Assembly: GCA_030607835.1 (NCBI GenBank)
Contig: JAUWJE010000088.1
Coordinates: 1-7,328 of the forward strand
DNA length: 7,328 nt
DNA from: Candidatus Fermentibacterota bacterium
GTDB lineage: Bacteria > Fermentibacterota > Fermentibacteria > Fermentibacterales > JCC-6
Direction: 5' to 3'
Made by a program: the position numbers and the translations under genes. The notes beneath the pieces were generated by a model. It did no database searches and had not been told where the DNA came from. It was given only the letters and a program-made list of their open reading frames with translations. The number at the start of each line of letters is the position of its first letter. The first letter of the stretch is position 1. Shown here piece after piece: positions 1 through 6,626 of the stretch.

Positions 1-746
1 ATAATCGCCGGACCAAGCACTATCCCGCCAATTTCACTGTCCCAGACCGGTTCTCCGGTATCAGCATGCAAAGCACCTATCTTACCCATTGAGTTTCCGG
101 ATAGTATCAGAGAATCAGCAAGTATGCCGACACTGCAGAATACGTGATACCCGAGTCCTGATGACCAGCGTTTACTGCCTGATATCCTGTCCAGAGCGTA
201 GATAACTCCATCCTGGCCACCGAAATACACCGAGGTGGAATCAACCGCGGGTTCTCCGCAGATTCCACACGCTGTGCTGAATGACCAGAGTATTGATCCA
301 TTCAGAGCGTCAACCGCTCTTAGCAGCCCATCGTTACAGCCGAAATACAGTACGTTCTCATGGAGAGCCGGAGAGGAAAAGAACTCCCTTCCCCCGTTTG
401 ACCGTATACTCCAAAGTGTATCAAATGGAGCGATGATATCCGGCCCCCATGCTGCATTACCGTGAGAATATCCTCTCGCCTGCAGCCATAGATCAGGAAG
501 TTCCTTTGTGACGCTTACAGAATCAGCCGGAACCAGACTGTCAATCTGTAGTGAATCACCGGGAAGAACCTGTAACACTACATCAGGTTCCCCATTGCCG
601 CCTTTTGAATAGAAAACAGTTGAAAACAGAAAAAGTATGACAAGAGTGGAAATCAGTGTGATTCCGATAATCATATTCTGTCTGCTGCTGCGATTCTCAA
701 CAACTTGACCATCATTTTCAGTCTGAATATGCGATTTGAGTATCAA
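1..746 (-). CDS. Membrane-anchored PQQ-type beta-propeller protein (3' part beyond window)
   Basis: The C-terminal part lies beyond the left edge; 248 codons are visible. A short cytoplasmic N-terminus (about residues 1-24, rich in polar residues) precedes one hydrophobic segment (about 25-46, core IIGITLISTLVILFLF). A Ser/Asp/Pro-rich linker follows to about 105. Then come PQQ/BamB-like propeller blades of about 40 residues, marked by repeated patterns such as VLYFGCNDG..AVDALNGSILW, VYFGGQDGVIYALDRISGSKRW and ILSGNSMGKIGALHADTGEPVW, with blade-end Trp at 154, 194 and 235. The propeller should face the periplasm. In known families such domains act as protein-binding scaffolds (BamB) or, with extra residues, as quinoprotein dehydrogenases; nothing here shows catalysis. 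There are four Cys (137, 160, 163, 204), including a CGIC pair. TTG is chosen as start because GAAAGG lies 6 nt upstream and the frame is closed by TAA nine codons before. It follows the L,D-transpeptidase gene after 10 nt. Family is fairly sure; function is unknown. Confidence 0.85.
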   Translation of the reverse strand, partial: MILKSHIQTENDGQVVENRSSRQNMIIGITLISTLVILFLFSTVFYSKGGNGEPDVVLQVLPGDSLQIDSLVPADSVSVTKELPDLWLQARGYSHGNAAWGPDIIAPFDTLWSIRSNGGREFFSSPALHENVLYFGCNDGLLRAVDALNGSILWSFSTACGICGEPAVDSTSVYFGGQDGVIYALDRISGSKRWSSGLGYHVFCSVGILADSLILSGNSMGKIGALHADTGEPVWDSEIGGIVLGPAI

Positions 747-752
747 AGCAAA

Positions 753-758
753 CCTTTC
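753..758 (-). promoter_or_regulatory. Ribosome binding site fixing the TTG start of the beta-propeller gene
   Basis: GAAAGG on the minus strand, 6 nt before TTG at 746. It overlaps the TGA stop of the preceding L,D-transpeptidase gene, so the two are probably read in succession. The next in-frame ATG (residue 25) lies directly at the membrane segment and has no comparable site. Confidence 0.6.
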
Positions 759-1563
759 AGTATATAATTACGGGAGCACCGAGTGGAAGTGTTCTGTACA
801 GGGCCTCAAGATCAGCGTTGCTCATCCTGATGCACCCATGGCTTATATTTCTACCTCTGCCGACACCATAGTGAATCAGAATACCTCCACCAAGATCGAT
901 CTTATACTCACCCAGCGCACCAGGCACTTTATGAACCCATATCCTCTCCTGTGCTGTGAGAGAATCACGATAATATACTATCTGATCATCCCAGGATAAT
1001 GTATCGGGTATAACGATGAACTCATCAGGCTCCGGTGGAGTGAGATTCAATTCCTGCCAGTACCAGTCCGGTCTGTACCAGTATGGATTCTCCCCGGTCT
1101 TTACAACATATCTGAGACCTCTTGGTGTGCTGAAATCCCATACTTTCCCCAGTTCGTTATTTGTCCAGCCTTTTCCGGTTCCGCAGTAGCCGGATCTTAT
1201 CAGAATATCCTCCCCGTTTCCAAAACTTCTTCTCAGATGAAATCTGTTCTGTCCGGTATCAATAAGAAGGTAGTATCCGAAATAGCTGTTTCTAAGTTCA
1301 TTTTCCAGCAACCTGGCTTGAAGTGAATCCGCTCTGAGCATAAGTTCATTAAAGGAATACTCCTTTGCCATAAGAAACGAGTTTACATCCGCCAGCGTAT
1401 CCCGCTCGGAACTCACGCGTTGGAGCAAATTATCAGTAAGATAAAATTCGTGCTGGACTGCCTGCAATCTTCGGGAAAGCTGATCAGCGTTAATAAGAGT
1501 GATTGAAAATCCGATTATCAGCACTCCTGCAAGCGCTAATAGAGCGATTTTCAGTGAATTCAT
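757..1563 (-). CDS. Membrane-anchored L,D-transpeptidase, YkuD family
   Basis: A 268-residue protein. An N-terminal membrane anchor (about residues 5-23) is followed by a helical, probably coiled-coil stretch (about 28-92, with many Leu, Glu, Arg and Gln) and a C-terminal YkuD catalytic domain (about 96-268). The active-site signature is visible: His231 in the LIHYG segment, then SHGCIRM at 241-247 with catalytic Cys244, plus His242 and Arg246. The upstream STPRGLRYVV segment is also typical. In this family the Cys attacks the third residue of a tetrapeptide stem and makes 3-3 peptidoglycan crosslinks or attaches lipoproteins; some members instead cut such bonds. The anchor would place it on the periplasmic side of the inner membrane, with the helical part as a spacer. 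ATG at 1563 has GAAAGG 9 nt upstream. It lies 13 nt after the M15 peptidase gene, so the two are probably co-expressed. Family is near certain; the exact reaction (crosslinking, anchoring or hydrolysis) is inferred. Confidence 0.93.
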   Translation of the reverse strand: MNSLKIALLALAGVLIIGFSITLINADQLSRRLQAVQHEFYLTDNLLQRVSSERDTLADVNSFLMAKEYSFNELMLRADSLQARLLENELRNSYFGYYLLIDTGQNRFHLRRSFGNGEDILIRSGYCGTGKGWTNNELGKVWDFSTPRGLRYVVKTGENPYWYRPDWYWQELNLTPPEPDEFIVIPDTLSWDDQIVYYRDSLTAQERIWVHKVPGALGEYKIDLGGGILIHYGVGRGRNISHGCIRMSNADLEALYRTLPLGAPVIIY

Positions 1564-1576
1564 CCAGTTCAGCCTT

Positions 1577-2506
1577 TCAAATTACCGGATCAGATACAAG
1601 AGTTCTGGCGGTGGGCCAGGAAGCTCTGCTGCCCCGGATATCGATATGAATAAAAGGACCATGAGTAGAAATCCATCTGTAAGCTGAAACTCCACCGGTA
1701 AGAACATTTCCCTCAGTCTCGAGAATCCTGACAAGTTCGACTAGATACTCACAGTCGTATACATCAACACGCTTGTTCCGATCAATATCATCCATGAGGT
1801 CATTTGAGGGCCAGCTCTCAATCCAGATATCAGCAGCTTTTCCATACAGGTGAAGACTCTCGGGAGATTCATTGCCAATTGATGCATTGTAAACCGGAGT
1901 TCTGAATCCACTGATGTTATGTATGTCTGAAGCCTGCGGATAGACTTCCTTAACGACAGCAAGAACCGCCTCGAGTTTATCGGCTAATCTTAGATCGAAA
2001 GCCATGTACTGTGGGTAATTACCCTCAATATGACAGAGAAATTGCCCGATTGTCAGGTGGGTGGATATTCTGGCGCCTGATGTTCCCTGTGTCAGCTCTA
2101 TGAAATAGTCTGGATTGCTTTCACGTAAATGGCCGGCGCCATAGCTTCCAATAGGAAAGGAATTCAGGGTTGTTGTTCTCCACCTGCATGATTCCACTGG
2201 AACTATAATCGTGTATTTTTCTGTAAGTGTGTCGCAGCTCAAATCGATGTAATAGATTCCGTGGCTTCTCGGGGCTCTCCAGCCAAACGTATTACCCTCT
2301 CCCCTTGCAGGATGACCGATTGAAGCATACCAGACAGTGTTCTCATCTTTTGATGAAAGCAGGACGGAATCACCGGGCATGACTACAAACGCCAGTCTGT
2401 CCGGAGGAAGATCTCTTCCATCTACGGATAGCCCGAGTAGAGGGGAAACCGGAGATGGATCATCAGATATGGAAAACAGCATCATCCATATTATCAGCCA
2501 GTGCAA
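1577..2506 (-). CDS. M15-type zinc peptidase (YcbK/DUF882-like) with Ig-like N-terminal domain
   Basis: A 309-residue predicted exported protein. A short hydrophobic leader (LIIWMMLFSIS, residues 4-14) lacks a basic N-terminus. Residues about 20-105 resemble an Ig-like sandwich (PGDSVLL, then FGWRAP..HGIYYIDL, then YTIIVPV). The catalytic part spans about 145-295: STHLTIGQFLC (148-158), SGFRTPVYN (199-207), the zinc motif HLYGKAAD with His219 and Asp226, and a final GPFIHIDIRG with His287 and Asp289. This matches M15A-type D,D-carboxypeptidases/endopeptidases acting on peptidoglycan stem peptides. Between the zinc motifs sits a loop with EF-hand spacing (Asp240, Asp242, Asn244, Asp248, Asp251). 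The start is TTG: GGAGG is 8 nt upstream and the frame is closed by TGA just before. An ATG at 2511 is out of frame and meets a stop after five codons. It is followed 13 nt on by the L,D-transpeptidase gene. Family is strong; substrate bond is inferred. Confidence 0.88.
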   Translation of the reverse strand: MHWLIIWMMLFSISDDPSPVSPLLGLSVDGRDLPPDRLAFVVMPGDSVLLSSKDENTVWYASIGHPARGEGNTFGWRAPRSHGIYYIDLSCDTLTEKYTIIVPVESCRWRTTTLNSFPIGSYGAGHLRESNPDYFIELTQGTSGARISTHLTIGQFLCHIEGNYPQYMAFDLRLADKLEAVLAVVKEVYPQASDIHNISGFRTPVYNASIGNESPESLHLYGKAADIWIESWPSNDLMDDIDRNKRVDVYDCEYLVELVRILETEGNVLTGGVSAYRWISTHGPFIHIDIRGSRASWPTARTLVSDPVI

Positions 2507-2514
2507 TTCATTAT

Positions 2515-2519
2515 CCTCC
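2515..2519 (-). promoter_or_regulatory. Strong ribosome binding site deciding the TTG start of the M15 peptidase
   Basis: A perfect GGAGG lies 8 nt before TTG at 2506. The nearby ATG at 2511 is only 3 nt from this site and opens a five-codon dead end. The site lies in the 43-nt gap after purN, the largest gap inside the operon; no clear promoter or terminator is visible there. Confidence 0.7.
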
Positions 2520-2549
2520 CGGTATTCTAATCAATATGACTGGAATCAT

Positions 2550-3188
2550 TTACTTATCTTTCCTTAATATACGTCTTCCATCCGCTTCGAGAACTCCCGA
2601 ACAGTGCAATTTGACAGCCTCGGAATACGCAATATGCTCCTGTTTGAGTATTCGTGCGGCAAGACTGTCTTCAGTGTCATCATCCTTTACCGGTACAGCC
2701 CTCTGAAGAATCACTGAACCAGTGTCAGTTCTGAAATCGACATAATGAACCGTGCATCCTGACAATTTGACCCCATAATCCAGAGCCTGTCTCTGCGAAT
2801 GCAGACCGGGAAATGAAGGCAGCAGCGATGGGTGAATATTCATTATTCTTCCTGCAAATGCTTCAAGAAGAGGACCTTTCAGAATTCTCATGAGACCGGC
2901 AAGGCAGACAAGTTCTATTCCTCTTTCAAGCATGAGATCCGCCCATTGCTTCTCCTCATCCAGTCCGAATCTGGTGCGGTAGTTGCCCGGATACATGTAC
3001 AAAGCTTCAACGCCAAGGTCAGATGCTCTCTTCAAAGCCGTTGCTTCAGGTCTGTCCGAAATCAGAAGAGTCACGATTCCCGGAGCAGTATCACCTCTGC
3101 AGAGAGCTTCAAAATTAGATCCTCTTCCCGAGGCAAGAACAGCGATCCTGAGGACATCATTACGATTATCCGATTCGCTCTGGAGCAT
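2550..3188 (-). CDS. purN: Phosphoribosylglycinamide formyltransferase (GART)
   Basis: The third step of de novo purine synthesis: transfer of the formyl group of 10-formyltetrahydrofolate to GAR, giving FGAR, in the cytoplasm. At 212 residues it is the length usual for PurN. The N-terminal phosphate-binding segment IAVLASGRGSNFEAL (15-29) is clear, as is LAGLMRIL (96-103). The catalytic Asn117 and His119 lie in MNIHPSLLPSFPG (116-128), and the catalytic Asp155 in the DTGSVILQ segment (155-162), where most members have DxGP. All three catalytic residues are kept, so the enzyme should be active. ATG at 3188 overlaps the stop of the barrel gene in TGATG. A GGAGG site lies 10 nt upstream, inside the end of that gene. 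No other purine gene is visible here, so purN is separated from its pathway partners and sits among envelope genes. Identity is near certain. Confidence 0.96.
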   Translation of the reverse strand: MLQSESDNRNDVLRIAVLASGRGSNFEALCRGDTAPGIVTLLISDRPEATALKRASDLGVEALYMYPGNYRTRFGLDEEKQWADLMLERGIELVCLAGLMRILKGPLLEAFAGRIMNIHPSLLPSFPGLHSQRQALDYGVKLSGCTVHYVDFRTDTGSVILQRAVPVKDDDTEDSLAARILKQEHIAYSEAVKLHCSGVLEADGRRILRKDK

Positions 3189-4429
3189 CAGGTTCCATCC
3201 TCCTCTTCTTCGGTTCTTCGCGGTGGTCTATCATTGAATATCCAGGTGATTCCAAAAGTATAACTGCGATAATCATCAAGTATATCTTCAACGGCAAAAA
3301 TGAATGCAAATCTTCCTAATGTAAACAACGACTTGAGGTGCATGGTTCCACTTGTATGATCATCAGTGTTCAGGAGATCCCAGGTCACTCCTCCATGAAT
3401 CCTTCCGGAAGATCCCCATTTAACTGACGGCATGACAGTGCCGGCGAACTGAAGGGTGTCCTCCTTCAATGATACTCCGCTGTGTAGATACCCGAATTCT
3501 TTGGTTATAATGGTCTGTAAACAACCTGCAATACCGTCAGAATCAATGCGCAGATTCAATTCCGCGGGTCCTGCTCCCGCAATTCCTATAAACGAAATAT
3601 CTGAACCGGGTGGCAGTACTACTCCCGCCTGAATATCAAGGAAACCGTACCGGGCAATAAGACCTGCTGTAGTGCCGAGAGAAAAATCATCCTGTGAATC
3701 AGAGATATCCGTCCTTAGCACGGTTGTCATTCCCCGCAATGGAAACTCCAGCCGCATATGCCCTTCAACCATCTGCATCTCATTATCTGAAAGGCTCCCT
3801 GCCGCACCTGCCTGGAACTGAACCTCTCCGAATTGAGTACTGTAAGAACCAAGTAATTCCCATTGTCTTCCCCCGGCATGAAGGTGAACAAATGACAATC
3901 GTGTCATAAAATTCGCAGGATTCCAGGAAGACCATAGAGTATATCCATCTTCCGTCGTCTGCCATCCTCTCCCTCCCAGAACAAAGTTGTCACGACCCAG
4001 TACAAACCTCTGGTTCTTTAGAGTATCCTCTCTGGAAAGGGAAATATCTACAAATAAATCAGCTGGAAGCGGTCTCCTGAGATAAGCAGTGTACCTGTTC
4101 TGATAAGATGTATTCTCAAGAAGACCAATACCGCTGGCATACGAACTGTCAGGAACCTCGGAGGATTCAAAGTCAATTTCCCATCCTCCGTTACCCCACA
4201 AACCCGCTTCCAGAGGGCTTCGTATGGTTACCGATTCAAAGGATCCCCATCCTGGAAAGGGTTCGTGCCCAAAGATCAACAGCGGAGTGCCGTCGCGCAT
4301 CAAACGCGAATGCCATCCAAGCAATTCAGAGCATGTCCATGAATAGATCGATGAAGTCTCCAGGATATCCGCAGGGGCAGGCAACATGACAGGCAGAGCA
4401 ATCACTGAGGCAAGGATTATAGCGCTCAT
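3188..4429 (-). CDS. Putative outer-membrane beta-barrel protein, unrecognised family
   Basis: 413 residues; I do not recognise a named family. A hydrophobic leader (about 1-20, ending PAPA) suggests export. Residues about 30-90 faintly resemble a shortened TonB-receptor plug (SELLGW..., RDGTPLLIFGHEPF, SFESVTIRSPLEAGLWGNGG), but no TonB box is evident. From about 110 to 398 the protein consists of alternating hydrophobic/polar stretches rich in Gly, Tyr, Trp and Phe, typical of barrel strands, the last being YTFGITWIF (390-398). A charged tail of about 15 residues follows (RPPRRTEEEEDGT), so it does not end in the usual terminal aromatic. ATG at 4429 overlaps the pgi stop in TGATG, and no good ribosome site precedes it, which suggests translation coupled to pgi. 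It also overlaps purN by one base. The barrel call rests on composition and strand pattern alone; a surface or periplasmic beta-rich protein is possible. Confidence 0.65.
   Translation of the reverse strand: MSAIILASVIALPVMLPAPADILETSSIYSWTCSELLGWHSRLMRDGTPLLIFGHEPFPGWGSFESVTIRSPLEAGLWGNGGWEIDFESSEVPDSSYASGIGLLENTSYQNRYTAYLRRPLPADLFVDISLSREDTLKNQRFVLGRDNFVLGGRGWQTTEDGYTLWSSWNPANFMTRLSFVHLHAGGRQWELLGSYSTQFGEVQFQAGAAGSLSDNEMQMVEGHMRLEFPLRGMTTVLRTDISDSQDDFSLGTTAGLIARYGFLDIQAGVVLPPGSDISFIGIAGAGPAELNLRIDSDGIAGCLQTIITKEFGYLHSGVSLKEDTLQFAGTVMPSVKWGSSGRIHGGVTWDLLNTDDHTSGTMHLKSLFTLGRFAFIFAVEDILDDYRSYTFGITWIFNDRPPRRTEEEEDGT
3199..3203 (-). promoter_or_regulatory. purN ribosome binding site inside the barrel gene's acidic tail codons
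   Basis: GGAGG lies 10 nt before the purN ATG. It is part of the codons for the Glu-rich tail of the upstream protein, so the TEEEED tail may partly reflect selection for this site rather than protein function. Confidence 0.5.
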
Positions 4430-5688
4430 CAGATGTTATAACCCGGTCGGTTCATTGCCTTGTATATCAGTACTTTACAGCGTTCAACTCCTGGTTGATC
4501 AAGAGGATTTATGTTAAGCGCCAGTCCGGCAAGTACTGTCGCTATCTCCAGAGACATTAAGAGTTCTCCCAGGGAACGCGAATCCAGAGTTAGCATCTCA
4601 AGATAACTTACTGGAATACCGACCTCTTCCAGCGCTGCTCCGACAGCTTGCGCTTCAGCAAGACGAAGCTCATCAGGAGTTCGACCCTCAAGGTACGCAA
4701 TGGAGGGATAATCTTCGAAACCACCTGGAATCCGTACTGCACCACTTTCTCCCGGAGTAGTTAGAACCGTCACCGTTTTGTCCCGCGGTCCCTCCGTGAA
4801 CAGCTGCACCAGAGAATGCTGATCAGCAGGCCCCCTGCAAGCCAGAGGTGTCTGACCAATGAAAACCTCATTTCCGGAGAGATCGGTTTTCTTGCCGAGG
4901 CTTTCTGCCCAGAGCTGAGCGAACCATAGCGCGGTATCGAATAATCTGTCATCATAGGGAAAGAATACATGAACCGGATAGCTGTTAAAATTATGCAGGT
5001 ATCCTGCTGCGATCCTCGCGGCCACACTATCAGCGCCATTTTTGGAAAAATCTTCAGTGATAACCTCTGCAGCATGTAGAAGAGACTTGATATCAATTAC
5101 GGCAAATGCTGCCGGAAACAATCCAACAGGACTCAGGACACTGAATCTACCGCCGACAGATGGTGGCACCGGCAGTGAATTCCAGGCTCTGTCCCGAGCT
5201 AGTTTTCTCAAGTCACCTTTCTGGGGATCTGTTATCGCGATTACTCTGCTGTCAGCATCCTCAGAATCCAGAAGCCACTGATACAACGTAAGAAATATCG
5301 CCATAGTCTCGGCAGTACCACCGGATTTAGTTATAACGGTAAGAGCAGTTGAATCCGGATTGCAGCGGGAAACGAGTTCTGCCAGCATTCGTGAATCAGG
5401 TGAATCGACTACAGATACCCCGGATTGGGATCTATCCATCGCGCTTAAAAGGGCTCTCAGACCAAGCGATGATCCTCCGATTCCACAAACGATCATCCTG
5501 TCGGAAGAATTGTTAATATCATGAACAAGTTCAAGAGTATCGTGAAGAAGTGCTTTATCGAAAGGGAGTTCCATGAATCCAAGTTTCCCGTCCTCTATCC
5601 ACGTGTTAAAACGTTTGAGAACCTTTTCAGGAAGGGGACGGAAATCATAAGATGTTCTGTAATCAAGCAGTGGTGTTCCGGCAGTCAA
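4429..5688 (-). CDS. pgi: Glucose-6-phosphate isomerase
   Basis: Interconverts glucose 6-phosphate and fructose 6-phosphate in glycolysis and gluconeogenesis, in the cytoplasm. Numbered from the TTG start (419 residues): GIGGSSLGLRALL (69-81) and ITKSGGTAETM (119-129) form the sugar-phosphate-binding SIS core; PSVGGRFSVLSPVG (176-189) matches the PGI signature. Catalytic candidates are Glu262 in QLWAESLGKK, His291 in ADQHSLVQL and Lys405 in QPGVERCK. Length fits the short bacterial type (about 415-450 residues). Start: an upstream in-frame ATG at 5745 gives 438 residues but overlaps the preceding gene by 44 bp and has no properly spaced ribosome site. TTG at 5688 has GGAG 7 nt upstream, clears the preceding stop by 13 nt, and places LDYRTSY near the N-terminus, as FDYSKAL is in the Bacillus enzyme. 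It ends in TGATG with the barrel gene. Identity is near certain; the start is likely but not proven. Confidence 0.95.
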   Translation of the reverse strand: MTAGTPLLDYRTSYDFRPLPEKVLKRFNTWIEDGKLGFMELPFDKALLHDTLELVHDINNSSDRMIVCGIGGSSLGLRALLSAMDRSQSGVSVVDSPDSRMLAELVSRCNPDSTALTVITKSGGTAETMAIFLTLYQWLLDSEDADSRVIAITDPQKGDLRKLARDRAWNSLPVPPSVGGRFSVLSPVGLFPAAFAVIDIKSLLHAAEVITEDFSKNGADSVAARIAAGYLHNFNSYPVHVFFPYDDRLFDTALWFAQLWAESLGKKTDLSGNEVFIGQTPLACRGPADQHSLVQLFTEGPRDKTVTVLTTPGESGAVRIPGGFEDYPSIAYLEGRTPDELRLAEAQAVGAALEEVGIPVSYLEMLTLDSRSLGELLMSLEIATVLAGLALNINPLDQPGVERCKVLIYKAMNRPGYNI

Positions 5689-5695
5689 GTAATAT

Positions 5696-5699
5696 CTCC
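5696..5699 (-). promoter_or_regulatory. Ribosome binding site favouring the TTG start of pgi
   Basis: GGAG lies 7 nt before TTG at 5688 and just after the stop of the adaptor-like lipoprotein gene. The rival ATG at 5745 has AGGTGG directly against it, which is too close to serve as a normal site. Confidence 0.5.
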
Positions 5700-5701
5700 A
5701 T

Positions 5702-6571
5702 TCATCTCTCTGCCCAGGTGATGAGTTCCGAGTAAACAGGTTCATCCACCTGGATAACGATTAGTCCGTTGTCCATAATTCCAGACCGCAATACTGAAAT
5801 CGTGTCGTTATCCGCAGTTATTAGATAGCTATCAAGGTCATTTTCAAATACGGCTTCTCTTGGAACAGCTGCAAAGATAGAAAACTCATCTTCGCTCCCT
5901 GACAATTCACCTGAATATACAGCCAGTTCATCATGCTGTTCAACAAAACTCATCGACCCTGCATTCAGTGGCCATCTGTCAATAGTACAGTCATCCGGGG
6001 GGTATACAAGAAAAGCAGAACTGCTCTCAACGGATATTTCCGCGAGAACATCACCTGATCTGATATTCTGATCCTCCATAACGTTGATACTTATCAATAT
6101 TCCATTAAGCGATGAGAGGAACACCTTGTTTTCGAATGTTGAAATGGAGTCAAGCAGGAGTGAAAGGCTGTCCACTCTATTGCGAAGCAGTGTATCCAAT
6201 GGAGCAGAGTCCATACGCGCTTGGGCAACATCAAGCTCCATCGTGAGTCTTTCCTTCTCCACAACATGAAGATCCTCAATAAGAAGCAGCAGAGTGTCAC
6301 CTGCAACAATTTCCTGTTGGGCAGACGCAAGTATAAGCGAAATAACTGCTGATCCTTCTCCAAACCACCGAAGGGACAGAGTATCAGGCGGAGCAGTCTC
6401 TACAGTAAATCCTGTAATAGTACATGCTTCAGCAAATACCGGATCAGTTATACCGATATCAATCGTCTCAGCTGACTCTTCCTGACCTCCGCAACCCGCG
6501 ATTATTATCAGAAGTAACGTCATTATCATCAATTGCACTGGACAATCAACAGAATGAATAGTACTTTTCAC
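5702..6571 (-). CDS. Lipoprotein with HlyD/RND-adaptor-like barrel-sandwich and helical hairpin
   Basis: 289 residues. The signal peptide has a hydrophobic core (about 13-24, MIMTLLLIII) and ends in a lipobox IAGC with Cys27, so it is a predicted lipoprotein. Residues about 71-98 (GEGSAVISLILASAQQEIVAG...) and 149-180 (KVFLSSLNGILISINV, then IRSGDVLAEI) look like the two halves of a lipoyl-like barrel-sandwich domain. They flank a Leu-, Asp- and Arg-rich stretch (about 99-147) that looks like a short helical hairpin. This is the order seen in periplasmic adaptors of RND and ABC exporters. The C-terminal third (about 186-289) is beta-rich and less clear. The hairpin is short, about three heptads per helix. 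No transporter gene lies beside it in the window. The start is GTG, the first start after an in-frame TAG; GGGGAG is 12 nt upstream, rather far. It is the first gene of the minus-strand operon. The fold is likely; partner and cargo are unknown. Confidence 0.75.
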   Translation of the reverse strand: MKSTIHSVDCPVQLMIMTLLLIIIAGCGGQEESAETIDIGITDPVFAEACTITGFTVETAPPDTLSLRWFGEGSAVISLILASAQQEIVAGDTLLLLIEDLHVVEKERLTMELDVAQARMDSAPLDTLLRNRVDSLSLLLDSISTFENKVFLSSLNGILISINVMEDQNIRSGDVLAEISVESSSAFLVYPPDDCTIDRWPLNAGSMSFVEQHDELAVYSGELSGSEDEFSIFAAVPREAVFENDLDSYLITADNDTISVLRSGIMDNGLIVIQVDEPVYSELITWAER

Positions 6572-6626
6572 TGGTTCTATCTACTCCCCTTCGTTAAAAC
6601 AATTACCATTTCAGGAAAGAAGAAAT
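6572..6626. promoter_or_regulatory. Divergent intergenic region, presumed promoters for both directions
   Basis: These 55 bp separate the start of the seven-gene minus-strand operon from the divergent plus-strand lipoprotein gene. Both promoters must lie here or within the neighbouring gene starts. The region is AT-rich in its middle (GTTAAAACAATTACCATTT), but I see no convincing -35/-10 pair or operator repeat. The assignment is by position only. Confidence 0.35.

Noticed and set aside
736..999. Plus-strand open frame opposite the L,D-transpeptidase
   Set aside because: It is antisense to a gene with an intact YkuD active site and has no recognisable protein features.
2526..2549. Small inverted repeat (ATGA...TCAT) after purN as a terminator
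   Set aside because: Only four base pairs with no T-run; too weak to call a terminator.
2832..3263. 143-codon plus-strand open frame opposite purN
   Set aside because: It lies across purN and the end of the barrel gene on the other strand, and its Ser-rich product resembles nothing known; a shadow frame.
5689..5745. Longer pgi start at ATG 5745
   Set aside because: It overlaps the preceding gene by 44 bp, lacks a spaced ribosome site, and adds 19 residues not expected in the short PGI family. It cannot be fully excluded.
6542..6570. Possible plus-strand promoter (TGGACA, 17 nt, TACTTT) before the divergent lipoprotein
   Set aside because: The -10 match is poor and the site lies inside the start of the minus-strand lipoprotein gene; not better than chance.
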